Shown: positions 34,074 to 44,618 of the stretch, piece by piece
Numbering within the stretch: position 1 is the first letter of the stretch
How the letters are laid out: each line of letters opens with the position of its first letter
NCBI RefSeq assembly: GCF_001482385.1
Contig: NZ_CP013611.1
Span: forward strand, 1,364,001-1,428,000
DNA: 64,000 bases
DNA from: Pseudoalteromonas rubra
GTDB lineage: Bacteria > Pseudomonadota > Gammaproteobacteria > Enterobacterales > Alteromonadaceae
Direction: 5' to 3'
Notes under the pieces: model-generated
The model's database searches: none
Seen by the model: the letters and a program-made list of their open reading frames with translations, nothing else
What the model was told of the DNA's origin: nothing
Translations under genes and position numbers: made by a program

Positions 34074-34682
34074 CTAAGAAAACAAACGCTCAAACCAGTT
34101 CTTGTCTAAGTCTGCCTCGCAGCGCTTGAGCTGAGCACCATAACGCGCAGCCCGATGTTTTACTTTATTCGCTACTTGCATCAGCCACTTTTTCTTTTTA
34201 TACGTACCACGGCGGTAACCGCCCCACCCTTCATGGTAGTTGAGATACTGTGCATAAGCATCCCACTTCGAAACGCCATTAATTTTATGCGTTTTATAAA
34301 CAAACCAGCCCATGAAGTCGATAGCGTCTTCGAAGTCATCACGATCTGCGCCTGAGTTGCCGGTTTCACGAATATAGTCACTCCAGGTGAGTGTTTTTGC
34401 CTGAGAGTAGCCATAAGCACTGCTGGCTCGACCAATAGGGATGACCCATAAAAAATACTCCATCGGCGGAGCAGCATCATGTCTGAAAGAACTTTCCTGA
34501 TACATCATACTCATCAACACATGTTTGGGCGAACCCCACTTTTCTTGTGCGTCTTTTGCATCAAAATACCAGTCGTCTTTTTCCTCAAAAATCTTACAAA
34601 TATCATTCGGCTGCTTCGGAGGTGCCGTCGCACAGCCGGTTAGTGCAGCCAACAAAGGTAATAAAATTATTTTTTTTCTCAT
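34074..34682 (-). CDS. lipoprotein with transglycosylase SLT-like domain
   Basis: 202-residue predicted outer-membrane lipoprotein. The signal ends in the lipobox LTGC (Cys17). MSMMYQESSFRHDA contains the expected catalytic glutamate of SLT-family lytic transglycosylases, followed by SAYGYSQ and YLNYHEGWGGYRRGTY. The frame runs 23 codons further upstream, but only the ATG at 34682 gives a lipoprotein signal. Its ribosome site is weak. The peptidoglycan-cleaving role is inferred. Confidence 0.82.
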   Translation of the reverse strand: MRKKIILLPLLAALTGCATAPPKQPNDICKIFEEKDDWYFDAKDAQEKWGSPKHVLMSMMYQESSFRHDAAPPMEYFLWVIPIGRASSAYGYSQAKTLTWSDYIRETGNSGADRDDFEDAIDFMGWFVYKTHKINGVSKWDAYAQYLNYHEGWGGYRRGTYKKKKWLMQVANKVKHRAARYGAQLKRCEADLDKNWFERLFS

Positions 34683-34775
34683 TTTTTTATAAACTCGTTG
34701 AACTTTTCTAAATTGTGCCGGTCTTACTCTCTGAATGCAGCAGTTTAGCATTGTTTCATCCCTGAAATTTATTTG

Positions 34776-34801
34776 CGCAGCCTCTCGGCTGCGTTTTTTT
34801 A
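34776..34801 (+). terminator. + strand terminator with no visible parent gene
   Basis: CGCAGCC-TCTC-GGCTGCG followed by seven T on the + strand. The genes on both sides are on the - strand, and the A-run needed for a good - strand terminator is absent. The last T belongs to the gshA stop codon complement. Confidence 0.75.
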
Positions 34802-36376
34802 TGCCCGGGAAAAATAATCCCGCAGAAACGCATTAAACGACACGCTATCGGCAGCGACTACGTCTTTTTCATCCAAAAACGACTGCGCACTCATAGCATC
34901 CAGCTTTTCAGAATCAAAGGTCTGGTAATCATCCGCTGCCTGATTGTGCTTGTAACGCTCTGCCAGCAACAACGCGAGTTCTCCACTGTCCTGATCTTGC
35001 TCTACCAGACTCGCGATGATACGCCCTGACAAGGTCAACTCTGGCTGGGTAACCCAGCTATGTAACTTAGCAATAACCGGGGCGTAGCGTTGTGAACCAT
35101 GCGCTTCATCCATCAAAGCAGCCACTGCACTTAATTGCGCAAAAATGTCCTCGCCCCATTGTTGTAGTGAGCGTGCCTCACCATTTTGCTGTAACTTAAC
35201 CTGCGGATTTCGCCCTTCATTAATTACTTGTTGTAAGTTTGCGTCACAGGCTTGCTGTTCATCCCAACTCAACTCAGGTGAATCTTTGAGTAAGCAGTAG
35301 CTGAGGAAGACATCCAGGAATAAAATTTGGTCAAGGTCTATGCCTGTTTCACTGAATGGGTTCACATCCAGCGCTCGGATCTCAACGTATTCAATACCCC
35401 CGCGGCTTAATGCCTGAGTTGGCGTTTCACCGGAGCGCCCATTACGCTTTGGTCTGATAGGAGAATAGAACTCGTTCTCAATCTGCAGAATATTCTTGTT
35501 GAGCTGCTTAGGAGCCTCATGCTGATAATCCGGAATATGGTCATATAAATCTGAGCGACAACGGATTGCTTTTTGTAGGCCAATAATATATTCATCCAGG
35601 CTATTATAAGTAACACGCAGCGAGGACTGAGCACTATTGGTATAATCCAAATCGCCGAGTCTCAACGCAGTGCCATGCTCCAGATACAGTGTACCTTGCC
35701 CCAACTCCTTGAAGGGTAACTGACTGTTTTTACCTTGTAAAAACGAACTGCATAAGGCTGGAGACGCGCCAAACAAATAGCTGATAAGCCATAGTTCACG
35801 CTTGAAGTTGCGGATCAGGCCAAGGTATTGGGCCGAAACGAAGTCCTGCAAAGGACGTGTATCATGCTCCAACTGCTGCAAACTCTGCCATAAGCTATCC
35901 GGGAAAGAAATATTGAAATGCACACCGGCAATGGCTTGCATCATACTTCCGTAACGGTTTTTAAGGCCTTCACGGTATAAGGTTTTCATTCGGCCAATAT
36001 TAGACTGACCAAACTGAGCCAATACGATGTCGTCTTCTTGTTTGATGTAGCATGGCATGCTCATTGGCCATAATAACTCATCGCCCATATGACTCAGAGT
36101 ATACTTTTGCAGATCTTTTAACTGAGCGAGTGTTTCTTCAGGAGATTCACTCACCGGGGTAATAAATTCTAATAAAGACTCAGAAAAATCAGTTGTGATC
36201 GCACCATGAGTCAAAGCGTGACCCGCTCCCTTTGGATGGGGCGTTTTTGCAATCTCTCCGGATGGCTTAATTCTCAGCGCTTCCCGTTCAATCCCGCGCT
36301 TAATACCACGCAAAGAGTTCAGATGTGCCGGTGTCGCAAGCGCTTTTAACTTGCCTTGTAAATTTAATTTGTTCAA
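34799..36376 (-). CDS. gshA: glutamate-cysteine ligase
   Basis: 525-residue enzyme for the first step of glutathione synthesis. It is of the proteobacterial type: GIKRGIEREALRI near the N-terminus, DFSESLLEFITP, YEGLKNRYG-like REGLKNRYGSMMQAIAGVH, and ALDVNPFSETGID. The length matches E. coli GshA (518). It is apparently a single-gene unit. The glutathione synthetase gene is not here. Confidence 0.97.
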   Translation of the reverse strand: MNKLNLQGKLKALATPAHLNSLRGIKRGIEREALRIKPSGEIAKTPHPKGAGHALTHGAITTDFSESLLEFITPVSESPEETLAQLKDLQKYTLSHMGDELLWPMSMPCYIKQEDDIVLAQFGQSNIGRMKTLYREGLKNRYGSMMQAIAGVHFNISFPDSLWQSLQQLEHDTRPLQDFVSAQYLGLIRNFKRELWLISYLFGASPALCSSFLQGKNSQLPFKELGQGTLYLEHGTALRLGDLDYTNSAQSSLRVTYNSLDEYIIGLQKAIRCRSDLYDHIPDYQHEAPKQLNKNILQIENEFYSPIRPKRNGRSGETPTQALSRGGIEYVEIRALDVNPFSETGIDLDQILFLDVFLSYCLLKDSPELSWDEQQACDANLQQVINEGRNPQVKLQQNGEARSLQQWGEDIFAQLSAVAALMDEAHGSQRYAPVIAKLHSWVTQPELTLSGRIIASLVEQDQDSGELALLLAERYKHNQAADDYQTFDSEKLDAMSAQSFLDEKDVVAADSVSFNAFLRDYFSRA

Positions 36377-36448
36377 AAACTAATACCTCGAAGCCCAGGT
36401 GCCCAGTAATACACAATGCTACTGTCAATTGGGGCAAATTACGAATAC

Positions 36449-37384
36449 TCAAGCGGTGATGATCACTTTGCCACAATGAATACCCTGTTCAACGTACTCA
36501 TGTGCATGCTGAATGTCATGTAATTCAAAGCTCTGATCAACCATAACCTTTATGTGGCCAGCTTGCTCTGCATTATACAACTGGGTCAGGTGCGCCTGAT
36601 TTGCCTCAACCAGTAATCCGCGCCCTGAAACCTCTTGTACCCGAGCAACCTCTAATACCTGATCTTTGGTAACCGTTGGCACTGTGACTAATTCAGAGCC
36701 TACCTTCAGGTTTTTAGTCATACTTTGGCCGAACTCCCCCCCTACCAAATCTATCAGGATCCCTTCACGGGGCTGTGCCAAATAATCTGTGGGTGTGATG
36801 GCATGTATATCCAACTCAGCAAACAGTGCATGATCAATACGTCGGCTCACCGCAATAACTTCAAAGCCGCGTAATCGTGCCACTTGCAGCACAAGGTGAC
36901 CAACACCACCCGTTGCAGCATTGACATACACAGGCCGATTGTCGGGTTCGAAATCAGCCAGCGCCTGCCATGCAGTCAGCCCTGCCAAACATAGACCGGC
37001 TAAACTCGCATCCGCTTTCTCGTTGACCTTAATTAACTCATCAGCTTTGGCATAGGTATACGTTGCATAGCAACCTGGGTGTGCAGCGAAACCAACCATA
37101 CCTATTACCCTATCACCTGGGTGTAATCCGGTCACATTATCGCCAACTTGCACAACTTCACCCAGCACATCGTAGCCTAAGGGTAAAAATGCGTCAGCAG
37201 GCTTTCCGTCTGCAACATAGCCCAGACCACTTCGGGTTTTGATATCGATAGGATTAACAGACGTTGAAATAACTTTGAGTAGTACCTGCTGATAATCAGG
37301 TGATGTCAGCGGCAACTCCTGAGCACATAGTTCAGTGCTGCCACCAAATTGAAAGATGCCATACTGGCGAAAGTACTTTTCCAT
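36449..37384 (-). CDS. medium-chain quinone oxidoreductase-like NADP-dependent dehydrogenase
   Basis: 311-residue member of the zinc-independent MDR group. The GroES-like N-terminal domain is at 1-120 (STSVNPIDIKTRSG; PLGYDVLGEVVQVGDNV). The Rossmann domain has ATGGVGHLVLQVARLRGFEVIAVS. Zinc-binding cysteines and histidines of alcohol dehydrogenases are absent. Its substrate is unknown, perhaps quinones or enones. It lies between gshA and clpB with independent spacing. Confidence 0.82.
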   Translation of the reverse strand: MEKYFRQYGIFQFGGSTELCAQELPLTSPDYQQVLLKVISTSVNPIDIKTRSGLGYVADGKPADAFLPLGYDVLGEVVQVGDNVTGLHPGDRVIGMVGFAAHPGCYATYTYAKADELIKVNEKADASLAGLCLAGLTAWQALADFEPDNRPVYVNAATGGVGHLVLQVARLRGFEVIAVSRRIDHALFAELDIHAITPTDYLAQPREGILIDLVGGEFGQSMTKNLKVGSELVTVPTVTKDQVLEVARVQEVSGRGLLVEANQAHLTQLYNAEQAGHIKVMVDQSFELHDIQHAHEYVEQGIHCGKVIITA

Positions 37385-37503
37385 GGAAAATGCAGGTTTA
37401 GGTGATGGTAAGACACTCTAACATATCACAGGAAAACCCCCAACCTCAGCAAGTTGAAATTAGGAAGCGGACGTTCAGCCGACCGCAGCCCGTAGCATCT
37501 TCC

Positions 37504-40077
37504 TTAACGCGCAAACACGATGTCCTCTGCGTTTACGTCCACTTTAATCACATCGCCTGCCTCAAAGTCCCCTTGTAATAACTGCTGTGCAAGCGGATTC
37601 TCAATATAGTGCTGCACTGCCCGCTTAAGAGGGCGCGCACCATATACTGGATCAAAACCACTAGCTGCTATTTTATCCAGCGCGGCGTCGGTCAGTTCAA
37701 ACCCAAACCCTTTTTCATGCAAACGTTGGCGTAATTTCGCCAGCTGAATATCAGCAATTTGCTTGATATGCTCATTGATCAATGGATGGAACACCACCGT
37801 TTCATCAATCCGGTTTATAAACTCAGGCCTGAACTGAGTAACCAGCACATCCATCACGCGTTGTTTCAGCGTTGCATAATCATTGCTGCCAGCCTGCTCC
37901 TGGATCACATCTGAGCCCAGATTAGAGGTCATAATGATCACCGCATTTTTAAAATCAACGGTGCGACCCTGGCCATCCGTCAAACGCCCATCGTCCAGCA
38001 CCTGAAGCAAAATGTTAAAGACATCCGGGTGCGCCTTTTCCACTTCATCCAGCAAAATCACGGAGTAAGGGCGACGGCGAACCGCTTCGGTCAGATAGCC
38101 CCCCTCTTCATACCCGACATATCCCGGGGGTGCCCCCACCAGCCTTGCTACAGAATGTTTTTCCATAAACTCAGACATATCAATGCGCACCATGGCATCT
38201 TCTGTATCGAACATAAAGCCTGCCAGCGCTTTGGTCAGCTCGGTCTTACCTACCCCGGTTGGGCCTAGGAATAAGAATGACCCTATCGGTCGATTCGGAT
38301 CGGCCAGCCCCGCACGAGAACGGCGAATGGCATTAGCCACTGCGCTCACGGCTTCATCCTGGCCAATAACCTTTTTATGCAGCTCATCTTCCATCTGTAG
38401 CAGTTTATCACGCTCTCCCTGAAGCATTTTAGCAACAGGAATGCCTGTCCAGCGCGATAAAATTTCGGCAATTTCATCTTCTCCGACTTGATTTTTCAGC
38501 AGGCTCATTTCCTGCATTTCGGCCTGAGATGCCAGATCAAGTTTACGTTCTAATTCAGGAATACGACCATATTGGAGCTCTGACATACGTTGTAAATCAC
38601 TGGCACGACGTGCGACCTCCAGGTCAAGCCGTGCCTGCTCGAGCTCGGCTTTAATCACTTGTGTGCCCTGCAATGATGCTTTTTCCGCGTTCCAGACTTC
38701 ATCCAGCTCACGGTACTCCGTTTCGAGCTGCTGGATCAGCGCCTGCATCTCACTGCGGCGTTTCTGACTGGCTTCGTCTTTTTCTTTTGCCAGCGCATTA
38801 TCCTCAAGCTTGAGCTGGATAATACGACGTTCCAGTTTATCCAATTGCTCTGGTTTTGAATCAATCTGCAAGCGAATTGACGAGCCGGCTTCATCAATCA
38901 AGTCAATAGCTTTATCTGGCAATTGTCTGTCACTGATGTAACGGTGCGACAACTGCGCAGCGGCCACAATCGCCGGATCGGTAATATCCACAGAGTGATG
39001 CAGTTCATAGCGCTCTTTTAAGCCACGCAAAATGGCAATGGTGTCTTCCACGCTGGGCTCTGCGACAAACACTTTCTGGAAACGTCGCTCTAACGCCGCG
39101 TCTTTTTCAATATACTGTCGATACTCGTCCAGCGTTGTGGCACCGACACAATGCAACTCACCCCGAGCCAGTGCAGGTTTAAGCATATTCCCCGCATCCA
39201 TGGCGCCATCCGTTTTACCAGCTCCCACCATAGTGTGGATTTCATCGATAAACAGGATCACCCGGCCTTCTTCTTTGCCCAGCTCATTAAGGACCGACTT
39301 AAGGCGCTCTTCAAATTCGCCACGGTACTTAGCGCCGGCAACCAGTGCACCCAGATCCAGAGATAAGACACGCTTATCTTTGAGCCCCTCTGGCACCTCG
39401 CCATTGATAATGCGTTGGGCCAAGCCTTCAACGATTGCGGTTTTGCCAACACCAGGCTCCCCGATCAACACAGGGTTATTTTTTGTGCGGCGCTGTAATA
39501 CCTGTACCGTGCGACGGATCTCATCATCACGACCAATCACAGGATCAAGCTTCCCCTGCTCCGCACGTTCAGTCAAATCTATGGTGTACTTTTCCAAAGC
39601 CTGACGGGTATCTTCTGCATTGGGATCATCGACTTTCTGCCCGCCACGAATGGCCTTGATGGCCTTTTCGATTTTTTCCTGGGTGATGTTCAGTGAACGA
39701 AAGATCTCACCCAATGGCCCTTTGTCTTCGCATGCAGCAAACACAAACAACTCACTGGAGATGTACTTGTCCTTGCGCTTTTGGGCATATTTATCACATA
39801 GATTGATTAATGAGATAAGGTTATTCGACAGCTGTACATCACCACCGACCCCCTCTACCTTGAACAATTTCTCAATAGCCTGAGAGAGTTTAGTATTGAG
39901 TTCATCAGCGCTCACGCCGGCCTGCGCAAACAGGGCCCGGACACTGGAGCCAGTTTGTTGCAATAAAGCGTACATTAAGTGTACGGGTTCAATAAACTGA
40001 TGATCACGACCTAATGCGAGAGACTGCGCATCAGACAGCGCCGCTTGAAATTTACTGGTAAATCTATCAATTCGCAT
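37504..40077 (-). CDS. clpB: ATP-dependent disaggregase ClpB
   Basis: 857-residue Hsp100 chaperone that extracts proteins from aggregates with DnaK. The N domain is at 1-145. NBD1 has Walker [10 protein letters not shown], the coiled-coil M domain is at about 410-525, and NBD2 has GPTGVGKTE and the pore motif [13 protein letters not shown]. The length is exactly the E. coli one. A heat-shock type promoter lies just upstream, separating it from pgeF. Confidence 0.98.
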   Translation of the reverse strand: MRIDRFTSKFQAALSDAQSLALGRDHQFIEPVHLMYALLQQTGSSVRALFAQAGVSADELNTKLSQAIEKLFKVEGVGGDVQLSNNLISLINLCDKYAQKRKDKYISSELFVFAACEDKGPLGEIFRSLNITQEKIEKAIKAIRGGQKVDDPNAEDTRQALEKYTIDLTERAEQGKLDPVIGRDDEIRRTVQVLQRRTKNNPVLIGEPGVGKTAIVEGLAQRIINGEVPEGLKDKRVLSLDLGALVAGAKYRGEFEERLKSVLNELGKEEGRVILFIDEIHTMVGAGKTDGAMDAGNMLKPALARGELHCVGATTLDEYRQYIEKDAALERRFQKVFVAEPSVEDTIAILRGLKERYELHHSVDITDPAIVAAAQLSHRYISDRQLPDKAIDLIDEAGSSIRLQIDSKPEQLDKLERRIIQLKLEDNALAKEKDEASQKRRSEMQALIQQLETEYRELDEVWNAEKASLQGTQVIKAELEQARLDLEVARRASDLQRMSELQYGRIPELERKLDLASQAEMQEMSLLKNQVGEDEIAEILSRWTGIPVAKMLQGERDKLLQMEDELHKKVIGQDEAVSAVANAIRRSRAGLADPNRPIGSFLFLGPTGVGKTELTKALAGFMFDTEDAMVRIDMSEFMEKHSVARLVGAPPGYVGYEEGGYLTEAVRRRPYSVILLDEVEKAHPDVFNILLQVLDDGRLTDGQGRTVDFKNAVIIMTSNLGSDVIQEQAGSNDYATLKQRVMDVLVTQFRPEFINRIDETVVFHPLINEHIKQIADIQLAKLRQRLHEKGFGFELTDAALDKIAASGFDPVYGARPLKRAVQHYIENPLAQQLLQGDFEAGDVIKVDVNAEDIVFAR

Positions 40078-40113
40078 ACACGAAATAACCTTATAAATAA
40101 CTTAGTTATCTAT

Positions 40114-40144
40114 AAAATGGGTATCAGAGGGGGTTTGATCAAGG
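40114..40144 (-). promoter_or_regulatory. sigma32 (heat-shock) promoter of clpB
   Basis: On the - strand CCTTGATC, 15 bases, then CCCATTTT, matching the RpoH consensus CTTGAAA/CCCCATNT. The predicted start is about 30 bp before the clpB ATG. Confidence 0.8.
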
Positions 40145-40167
40145 TGCAGATGACAAAAGAGCGTGAT

Positions 40168-40893
40168 TTATTTGCGCCAAATCAAACTGGCCATACGACC
40201 ACACTGGCCATCGCGCCGATAAGAGAAGAAGTGCGTAGGGTTGGACACTGTACATTGCGTATGTACAGATACAGATTGCACGCCAAGCTGCGTCAACTGC
40301 TGTGTTGCCAGGGTATAAATATTAGCCAGGTAGCGACTGTTTACTTGTGCTTTAAAGGCATTCAGATGCGCCTGATGTCGGGCGACAAACTGCTCACGTA
40401 CTTCTTCGCCCACTTCAAAAGCCTGAGGGCCAATTGCCGGACCCAGCCAGGCATGTATTCTGGGCCTAGGAGCGCTGAAAAGTGCTATTGTCTTGGCAAG
40501 AATACCTGCCGCCAAAGGGCGCCAGCCGCAATGAACCGCGGCGACCTCCTGACCATCGTCGCTGGCCAGCAGCACAGGCAGACAGTCGGCTGTCATAATT
40601 GCTAAAGCAATTTGACCAGAGCGGGTAAAGATTGCATCTGCCTGCGGCGTATGAGTGATATCGTACTGCTCTCCTGCCTGGATCACGGTATTTCCGTGTA
40701 CCTGTTCAAGCCATACGATAGGCACCGGGACCTGAGCCTGCAACTGTGCTCTGTTGTGTGCAACAGCTTGCGGATCGTCTCCAACATGACAAGCCAGATT
40801 GAAACCATCAAAAGGGGCCGCTGAAACGCCCCCCTCACGAGTTGTCGACAAGGCACCGACAACCTCTTTTAATGGCCAATCCGGGCGCAGCAT
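40168..40893 (-). CDS. pgeF: peptidoglycan editing factor PgeF
   Basis: 241-residue multicopper-oxidoreductase-like (DUF152/YfiH) protein. PgeF removes wrongly inserted L-Ser from peptidoglycan precursors. The metal-site motifs QVHGN, TADCLPVLLA and AVHCGWR are present. It starts one base after the rluD stop codon, so it is translationally coupled to rluD, as in many gammaproteobacteria. Confidence 0.93.
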   Translation of the reverse strand: MLRPDWPLKEVVGALSTTREGGVSAAPFDGFNLACHVGDDPQAVAHNRAQLQAQVPVPIVWLEQVHGNTVIQAGEQYDITHTPQADAIFTRSGQIALAIMTADCLPVLLASDDGQEVAAVHCGWRPLAAGILAKTIALFSAPRPRIHAWLGPAIGPQAFEVGEEVREQFVARHQAHLNAFKAQVNSRYLANIYTLATQQLTQLGVQSVSVHTQCTVSNPTHFFSYRRDGQCGRMASLIWRK

Positions 40894-40894
40894 A

Positions 40895-41872
40895 TTAGTA
40901 ATCTATCTGTGGATTAAGCTTAAAGTCTTCACGCAATGCGGCTGTCAGTTGCTGCATATCTTCAGGGATAGGTGCTTCCCAGGTCATGATTTCGCCGCTT
41001 ACCGGGTGCGCTATGCGCAGCTTGACGGCGTGAAGTGCCTGACGTTTAAAGCCACGCAAGGTGTCGAGGAACTCTGGCGAAGCATTGCGCGGTGGGCAAG
41101 GACGTCCGCCATAGAGCTGATCACCAATCAGCGGGTGCTTCAGGTACGCCATGTGAACACGGATCTGGTGCGTACGACCCGTTTCAAGGCGTAAACGCAA
41201 TCGGGTGTGCGCGCGGAACTTTTCGGCCACGCGATAATGTGTTATTGCAGGCTTGCCCATTTCATGGATAGCCATGTGCGTACGCTTTGTCGCATGACGA
41301 CCAATGGGCTTCTCAATCATACCACCGGCAGTCATGGTACCGTTACAAATGGCTTCATATTCACGGGTAAAGTTTTCACGTGCCTGCAGGTTTTTCACCA
41401 AATGGGTTTGTGCCACAATCGTTTTGGCCACCACCATTAACCCAGTGGTGTCTTTATCAAGACGGTGGACGATACCCGCGCGCGGGACATTAATGATCTC
41501 CGGGTGGTGATGTAACAACGCATTCAGCACAGTACCATTTGGATTACCCGCTCCGGGGTGCACCACCAGACCCATAGGCTTATTAATCACCAGGATGTCA
41601 TCATCCTCATAAACGATATCCAACGCGATGTCCTGCGCTTCGTATTCCCGCTCCGCCTCAATTTGTGTTTCCACCGCAACGACTTCACCGCCCAGCAATT
41701 TTTCCTTCGGGATCGACAGTACGTCGCCATTGACGGTGACTTTTTCATCCAGGATCCAGGTTTTTATTCGAGAACGTGAAAAATCGGGGAACAATTGCGC
41801 CAAAATCTGGTCTAGACGTTTACCGCCCAGTTCCACTGGCACATCGGCTTGTAGAGAAATTTGCTCAGACAT
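40895..41872 (-). CDS. rluD: 23S rRNA pseudouridine synthase RluD
   Basis: 325-residue enzyme that makes pseudouridines 1911, 1915 and 1917 in helix 69. An S4 domain (1-75) is followed by the catalytic domain with HRLDKDTTGL, where Asp139 is the nucleophile, the same number as in E. coli. It is divergent from bamD, the usual neighbour, with 121 bp between. Confidence 0.96.
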   Translation of the reverse strand: MSEQISLQADVPVELGGKRLDQILAQLFPDFSRSRIKTWILDEKVTVNGDVLSIPKEKLLGGEVVAVETQIEAEREYEAQDIALDIVYEDDDILVINKPMGLVVHPGAGNPNGTVLNALLHHHPEIINVPRAGIVHRLDKDTTGLMVVAKTIVAQTHLVKNLQARENFTREYEAICNGTMTAGGMIEKPIGRHATKRTHMAIHEMGKPAITHYRVAEKFRAHTRLRLRLETGRTHQIRVHMAYLKHPLIGDQLYGGRPCPPRNASPEFLDTLRGFKRQALHAVKLRIAHPVSGEIMTWEAPIPEDMQQLTAALREDFKLNPQIDY

Positions 41873-41993
41873 GTGTAACTTTACCTAAAATACCAGTGCA
41901 AGCCATGCTCGACTGGGTTAGAATCGCATAAATGCATAGTTTACTCGGTTTTGCCGACTTGGCCTAGCCTGATAACGAAGGTAGTAAAATAAA

Positions 41994-42755
41994 ATGATAA
42001 AGACGTTGGGAAAACGCGCTTTTGCAATCGTATTGAGCGCATCTGTATTAGGATTAACCGCTTGCTCATCCGCCCCAGAACAAGAAGAAATAGAACGCGT
42101 ACCAAATAAATCTGTGCAAGCATTGTACGAAGACGCCAAGCAAACACTCGATTCAGGCCTGTACGCACGTGCCATCGAGCTCTTAAGCGCTATTAACTCC
42201 CGTTACCCATTTGGCCCATACTCTCACCAGGTACAAATGGACCTGGTCTATGCTTTTTATCAAACTAGCAACACCGAGCAGGCACTCGCGACAGTTGACC
42301 GCTTTTTACGCCTGAACCCCAATCATAAGAACCTCGATTACATGTATTACATGCGGGGCTTAATTAATATTAAAGCGGATGAGAACGGCTTTCAGGAATA
42401 TTTCGGCATCGATCGCGCAGACCGCGATCCAAACCGTACACGTGTTGCTTTTCAGGACTTATCAACCCTGGTTAAAAACTACCCGAAAAGCGCCTATGTG
42501 CCGGAAGCTAAGAAGCGTCTGGCCTGGTTGCTCAACAAAATGGCTCGTTACGAGCTGAAAGTGGCCAACTATTACTTTGAACGTGAAGCCTACCTGGCCG
42601 CAGCCAACCGGGGTAAATATGTGGTTGAACATTTCTCACAAAGCAGCTACCTGGTGCCAGCACTTGAAATGATGGAAAAAAGCTACGCTATGTTGGGGCT
42701 TGATGAACTGAGCAACAACGCGCGCAAAGCAAAAGAGTTAAATCAACAGCGCTAA
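41994..42755 (+). CDS. bamD: outer-membrane assembly lipoprotein BamD
   Basis: 253-residue lipoprotein of the BAM complex for beta-barrel insertion. The signal ends in the lipobox LTAC (Cys23). The TPR-rich body includes LYEDAKQTLDSGLYARAIELL and NRYGKYVVEH-like NRGKYVVEHF. It is expected to be essential, and it is followed by a strong terminator. Confidence 0.97.
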   Translation: MIKTLGKRAFAIVLSASVLGLTACSSAPEQEEIERVPNKSVQALYEDAKQTLDSGLYARAIELLSAINSRYPFGPYSHQVQMDLVYAFYQTSNTEQALATVDRFLRLNPNHKNLDYMYYMRGLINIKADENGFQEYFGIDRADRDPNRTRVAFQDLSTLVKNYPKSAYVPEAKKRLAWLLNKMARYELKVANYYFEREAYLAAANRGKYVVEHFSQSSYLVPALEMMEKSYAMLGLDELSNNARKAKELNQQR

Positions 42756-42782
42756 CTGCGAAACATCAGCACTGAATACAAT

Positions 42783-42817
42783 AACGCCGGATTGCAACAA
42801 GCATCCGGCGTTTTTTG
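42783..42817 (+). terminator. terminator of bamD
   Basis: AACGCCGGA/TCCGGCGTT arms followed by six T, 27 bp past the stop. Confidence 0.92.
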
Positions 42818-42840
42818 TTCTGCGACTAAGCGTGGGAAGA

Positions 42841-43188
<348 letters not shown>

Positions 43189-43314
43189 TTATCCCTTTGG
43201 TAATGCGTCGATTTTAGACAATCACACAAAACAAGGCAAACAAAGCGATTGAATAAATAAACAAAAAGACGCACTATATTAGGTAGTAGTTATTCCTGTC
43301 TTTGGCTGTATACC

Positions 43315-43854
43315 ATGAAAAAAAATACAGGCTTTACACTGTTTGAGTTAGTCATCACTATTGCTATTTTAGGTGTACTGGCCACGCTGGCCTTTTCGTT
43401 CAGCGGCAGCCTGACTACCTCAACCCGCGCTGAGTCCTACCTGAGAGAATTAAAACGCACTGTAACCTTTGCCCGAGCGCAAGCAACGGCGACGGATGAG
43501 ATCATCATTCTGTGCCCTGCCACCGCAACCCTGGTTGAAACTAACAGTAGCTTTGTCTGTCAGGACAATTGGCAGGCTAACCGCGTTACCGTTTTCCTCG
43601 ATAGAAACAATAACGGCACCTACAATACAGGTGTCGATGACTTGCTGCGTGTCATGGAGCAAGTTCCCAGCAATGATGGCCTGACCTTCCCTGCAGCCAG
43701 CTTACGCTTTGACTCCAGTGGCCGTACAGCCATGCTCCAGGCCAGCAGCTTTATTTATTGCCCTGCCGCAACGGACTTCCCTAATCAACAACTCGAGGTG
43801 AGCGTTGTTGGTTCTGCACTATATCGGGGTGATACAACCCTGACTTGCAACTAA
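43315..43854 (+). CDS. type IV pilus minor pseudopilin, FimT/GspH family (first copy)
   Basis: 179-residue pseudopilin. A short leader ends in Gly before FTLFELVITIAILGVLATLA, with the key Glu5 of mature pilins. The C-terminal domain has a pair of cysteines in the GspH pattern (ILCPA near residue 62 and a terminal TC). It would be processed by PilD and help prime pilus assembly. FimT proteins can also bind DNA during natural transformation. It is divergent from glnB and separated from the second copy by about 200 bp. Confidence 0.88.
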   Translation: MKKNTGFTLFELVITIAILGVLATLAFSFSGSLTTSTRAESYLRELKRTVTFARAQATATDEIIILCPATATLVETNSSFVCQDNWQANRVTVFLDRNNNGTYNTGVDDLLRVMEQVPSNDGLTFPAASLRFDSSGRTAMLQASSFIYCPAATDFPNQQLEVSVVGSALYRGDTTLTCN

Positions 43855-44052
43855 AGCGTGTTTTACACCCGAAAGTCGCTCTGGCCTGCCCACTATTGCA
43901 TCAATTGCGCCCGATAATTAAATCTATAGAACCAAAAATGAGTGAGCCTGTGTAAACAGACAGGCTAATTGAGGTGATATTTATTCATATACCTTGCTCT
44001 CCATACTACGGCAGCTAGGCTAACACTATGACTCATGCACGGATGCATACTC

Positions 44053-44568
44053 ATGACAATAAGGAAGCTACAAGGGTTTAACCTGTTTGAATTACTCGTT
44101 TGCATGGCGCTTCTTAGCGTGCTTTTACTACTGGCCGCTCCGGCAGTACACTCTATTACCGAAATGGACAGAGCCAAACAAGCACTGGTTGCGCTCGACA
44201 GGCATCTGACCTTAACACGGCTGCACGCAGTAACTCATCAGACGCCAGTCACCATTTGCCCCCTGGTCAGTAACCGATGTACGCACCTTTGGCATCAAGA
44301 GTTAACCGTTTTCACAGACCGTGATGAGCGCGCGGCCTTGGATAAAAAAGATGTGAAACTTATGGTGCTCTCAGGGATCCGTAACAGCGATACCCTGGAC
44401 TATCCCAGATCGGCTATCACCTTTAAGCACACTGGTACCTTGAAAGGGTTTGGTAACGGGACTTTTGTGTATTGTACACAACGACTCTCTGGTGCGCCTA
44501 TCGGGCTGGCATTGTCAGTCAGTGTGGTCGGCAGAAGCCGGCTCAGAGAGACCAAAAAATGTGTCTGA
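44053..44568 (+). CDS. type IV pilus minor pseudopilin, FimT/FimU family (second copy)
   Basis: 171-residue pseudopilin with leader MTIRKLQG before FNLFELLVCMALLSVLLLLA, Glu5 present. TICPLVSNRC and the terminal Cys match the first copy, so the two are diverged paralogues. The ATG at 44035 is also possible, but 44053 gives a short prepilin leader. It converges with pilE. Confidence 0.85.
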   Translation: MTIRKLQGFNLFELLVCMALLSVLLLLAAPAVHSITEMDRAKQALVALDRHLTLTRLHAVTHQTPVTICPLVSNRCTHLWHQELTVFTDRDERAALDKKDVKLMVLSGIRNSDTLDYPRSAITFKHTGTLKGFGNGTFVYCTQRLSGAPIGLALSVSVVGRSRLRETKKCV

Positions 44569-44618
44569 ACGACTTAGCTCACAAAGGACGCAGTGATACG
44601 CCCTAAACGCGCTGGGAT

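Noticed and set aside
39032..39604. 190-codon frame opposite clpB
   Set aside because: Antisense shadow of a conserved coding region; serine-rich composition is an effect of codon bias.
42042..42100. Extra TonB or porin-like signal in bamD
   Set aside because: It is the normal lipoprotein signal and lipobox of BamD.
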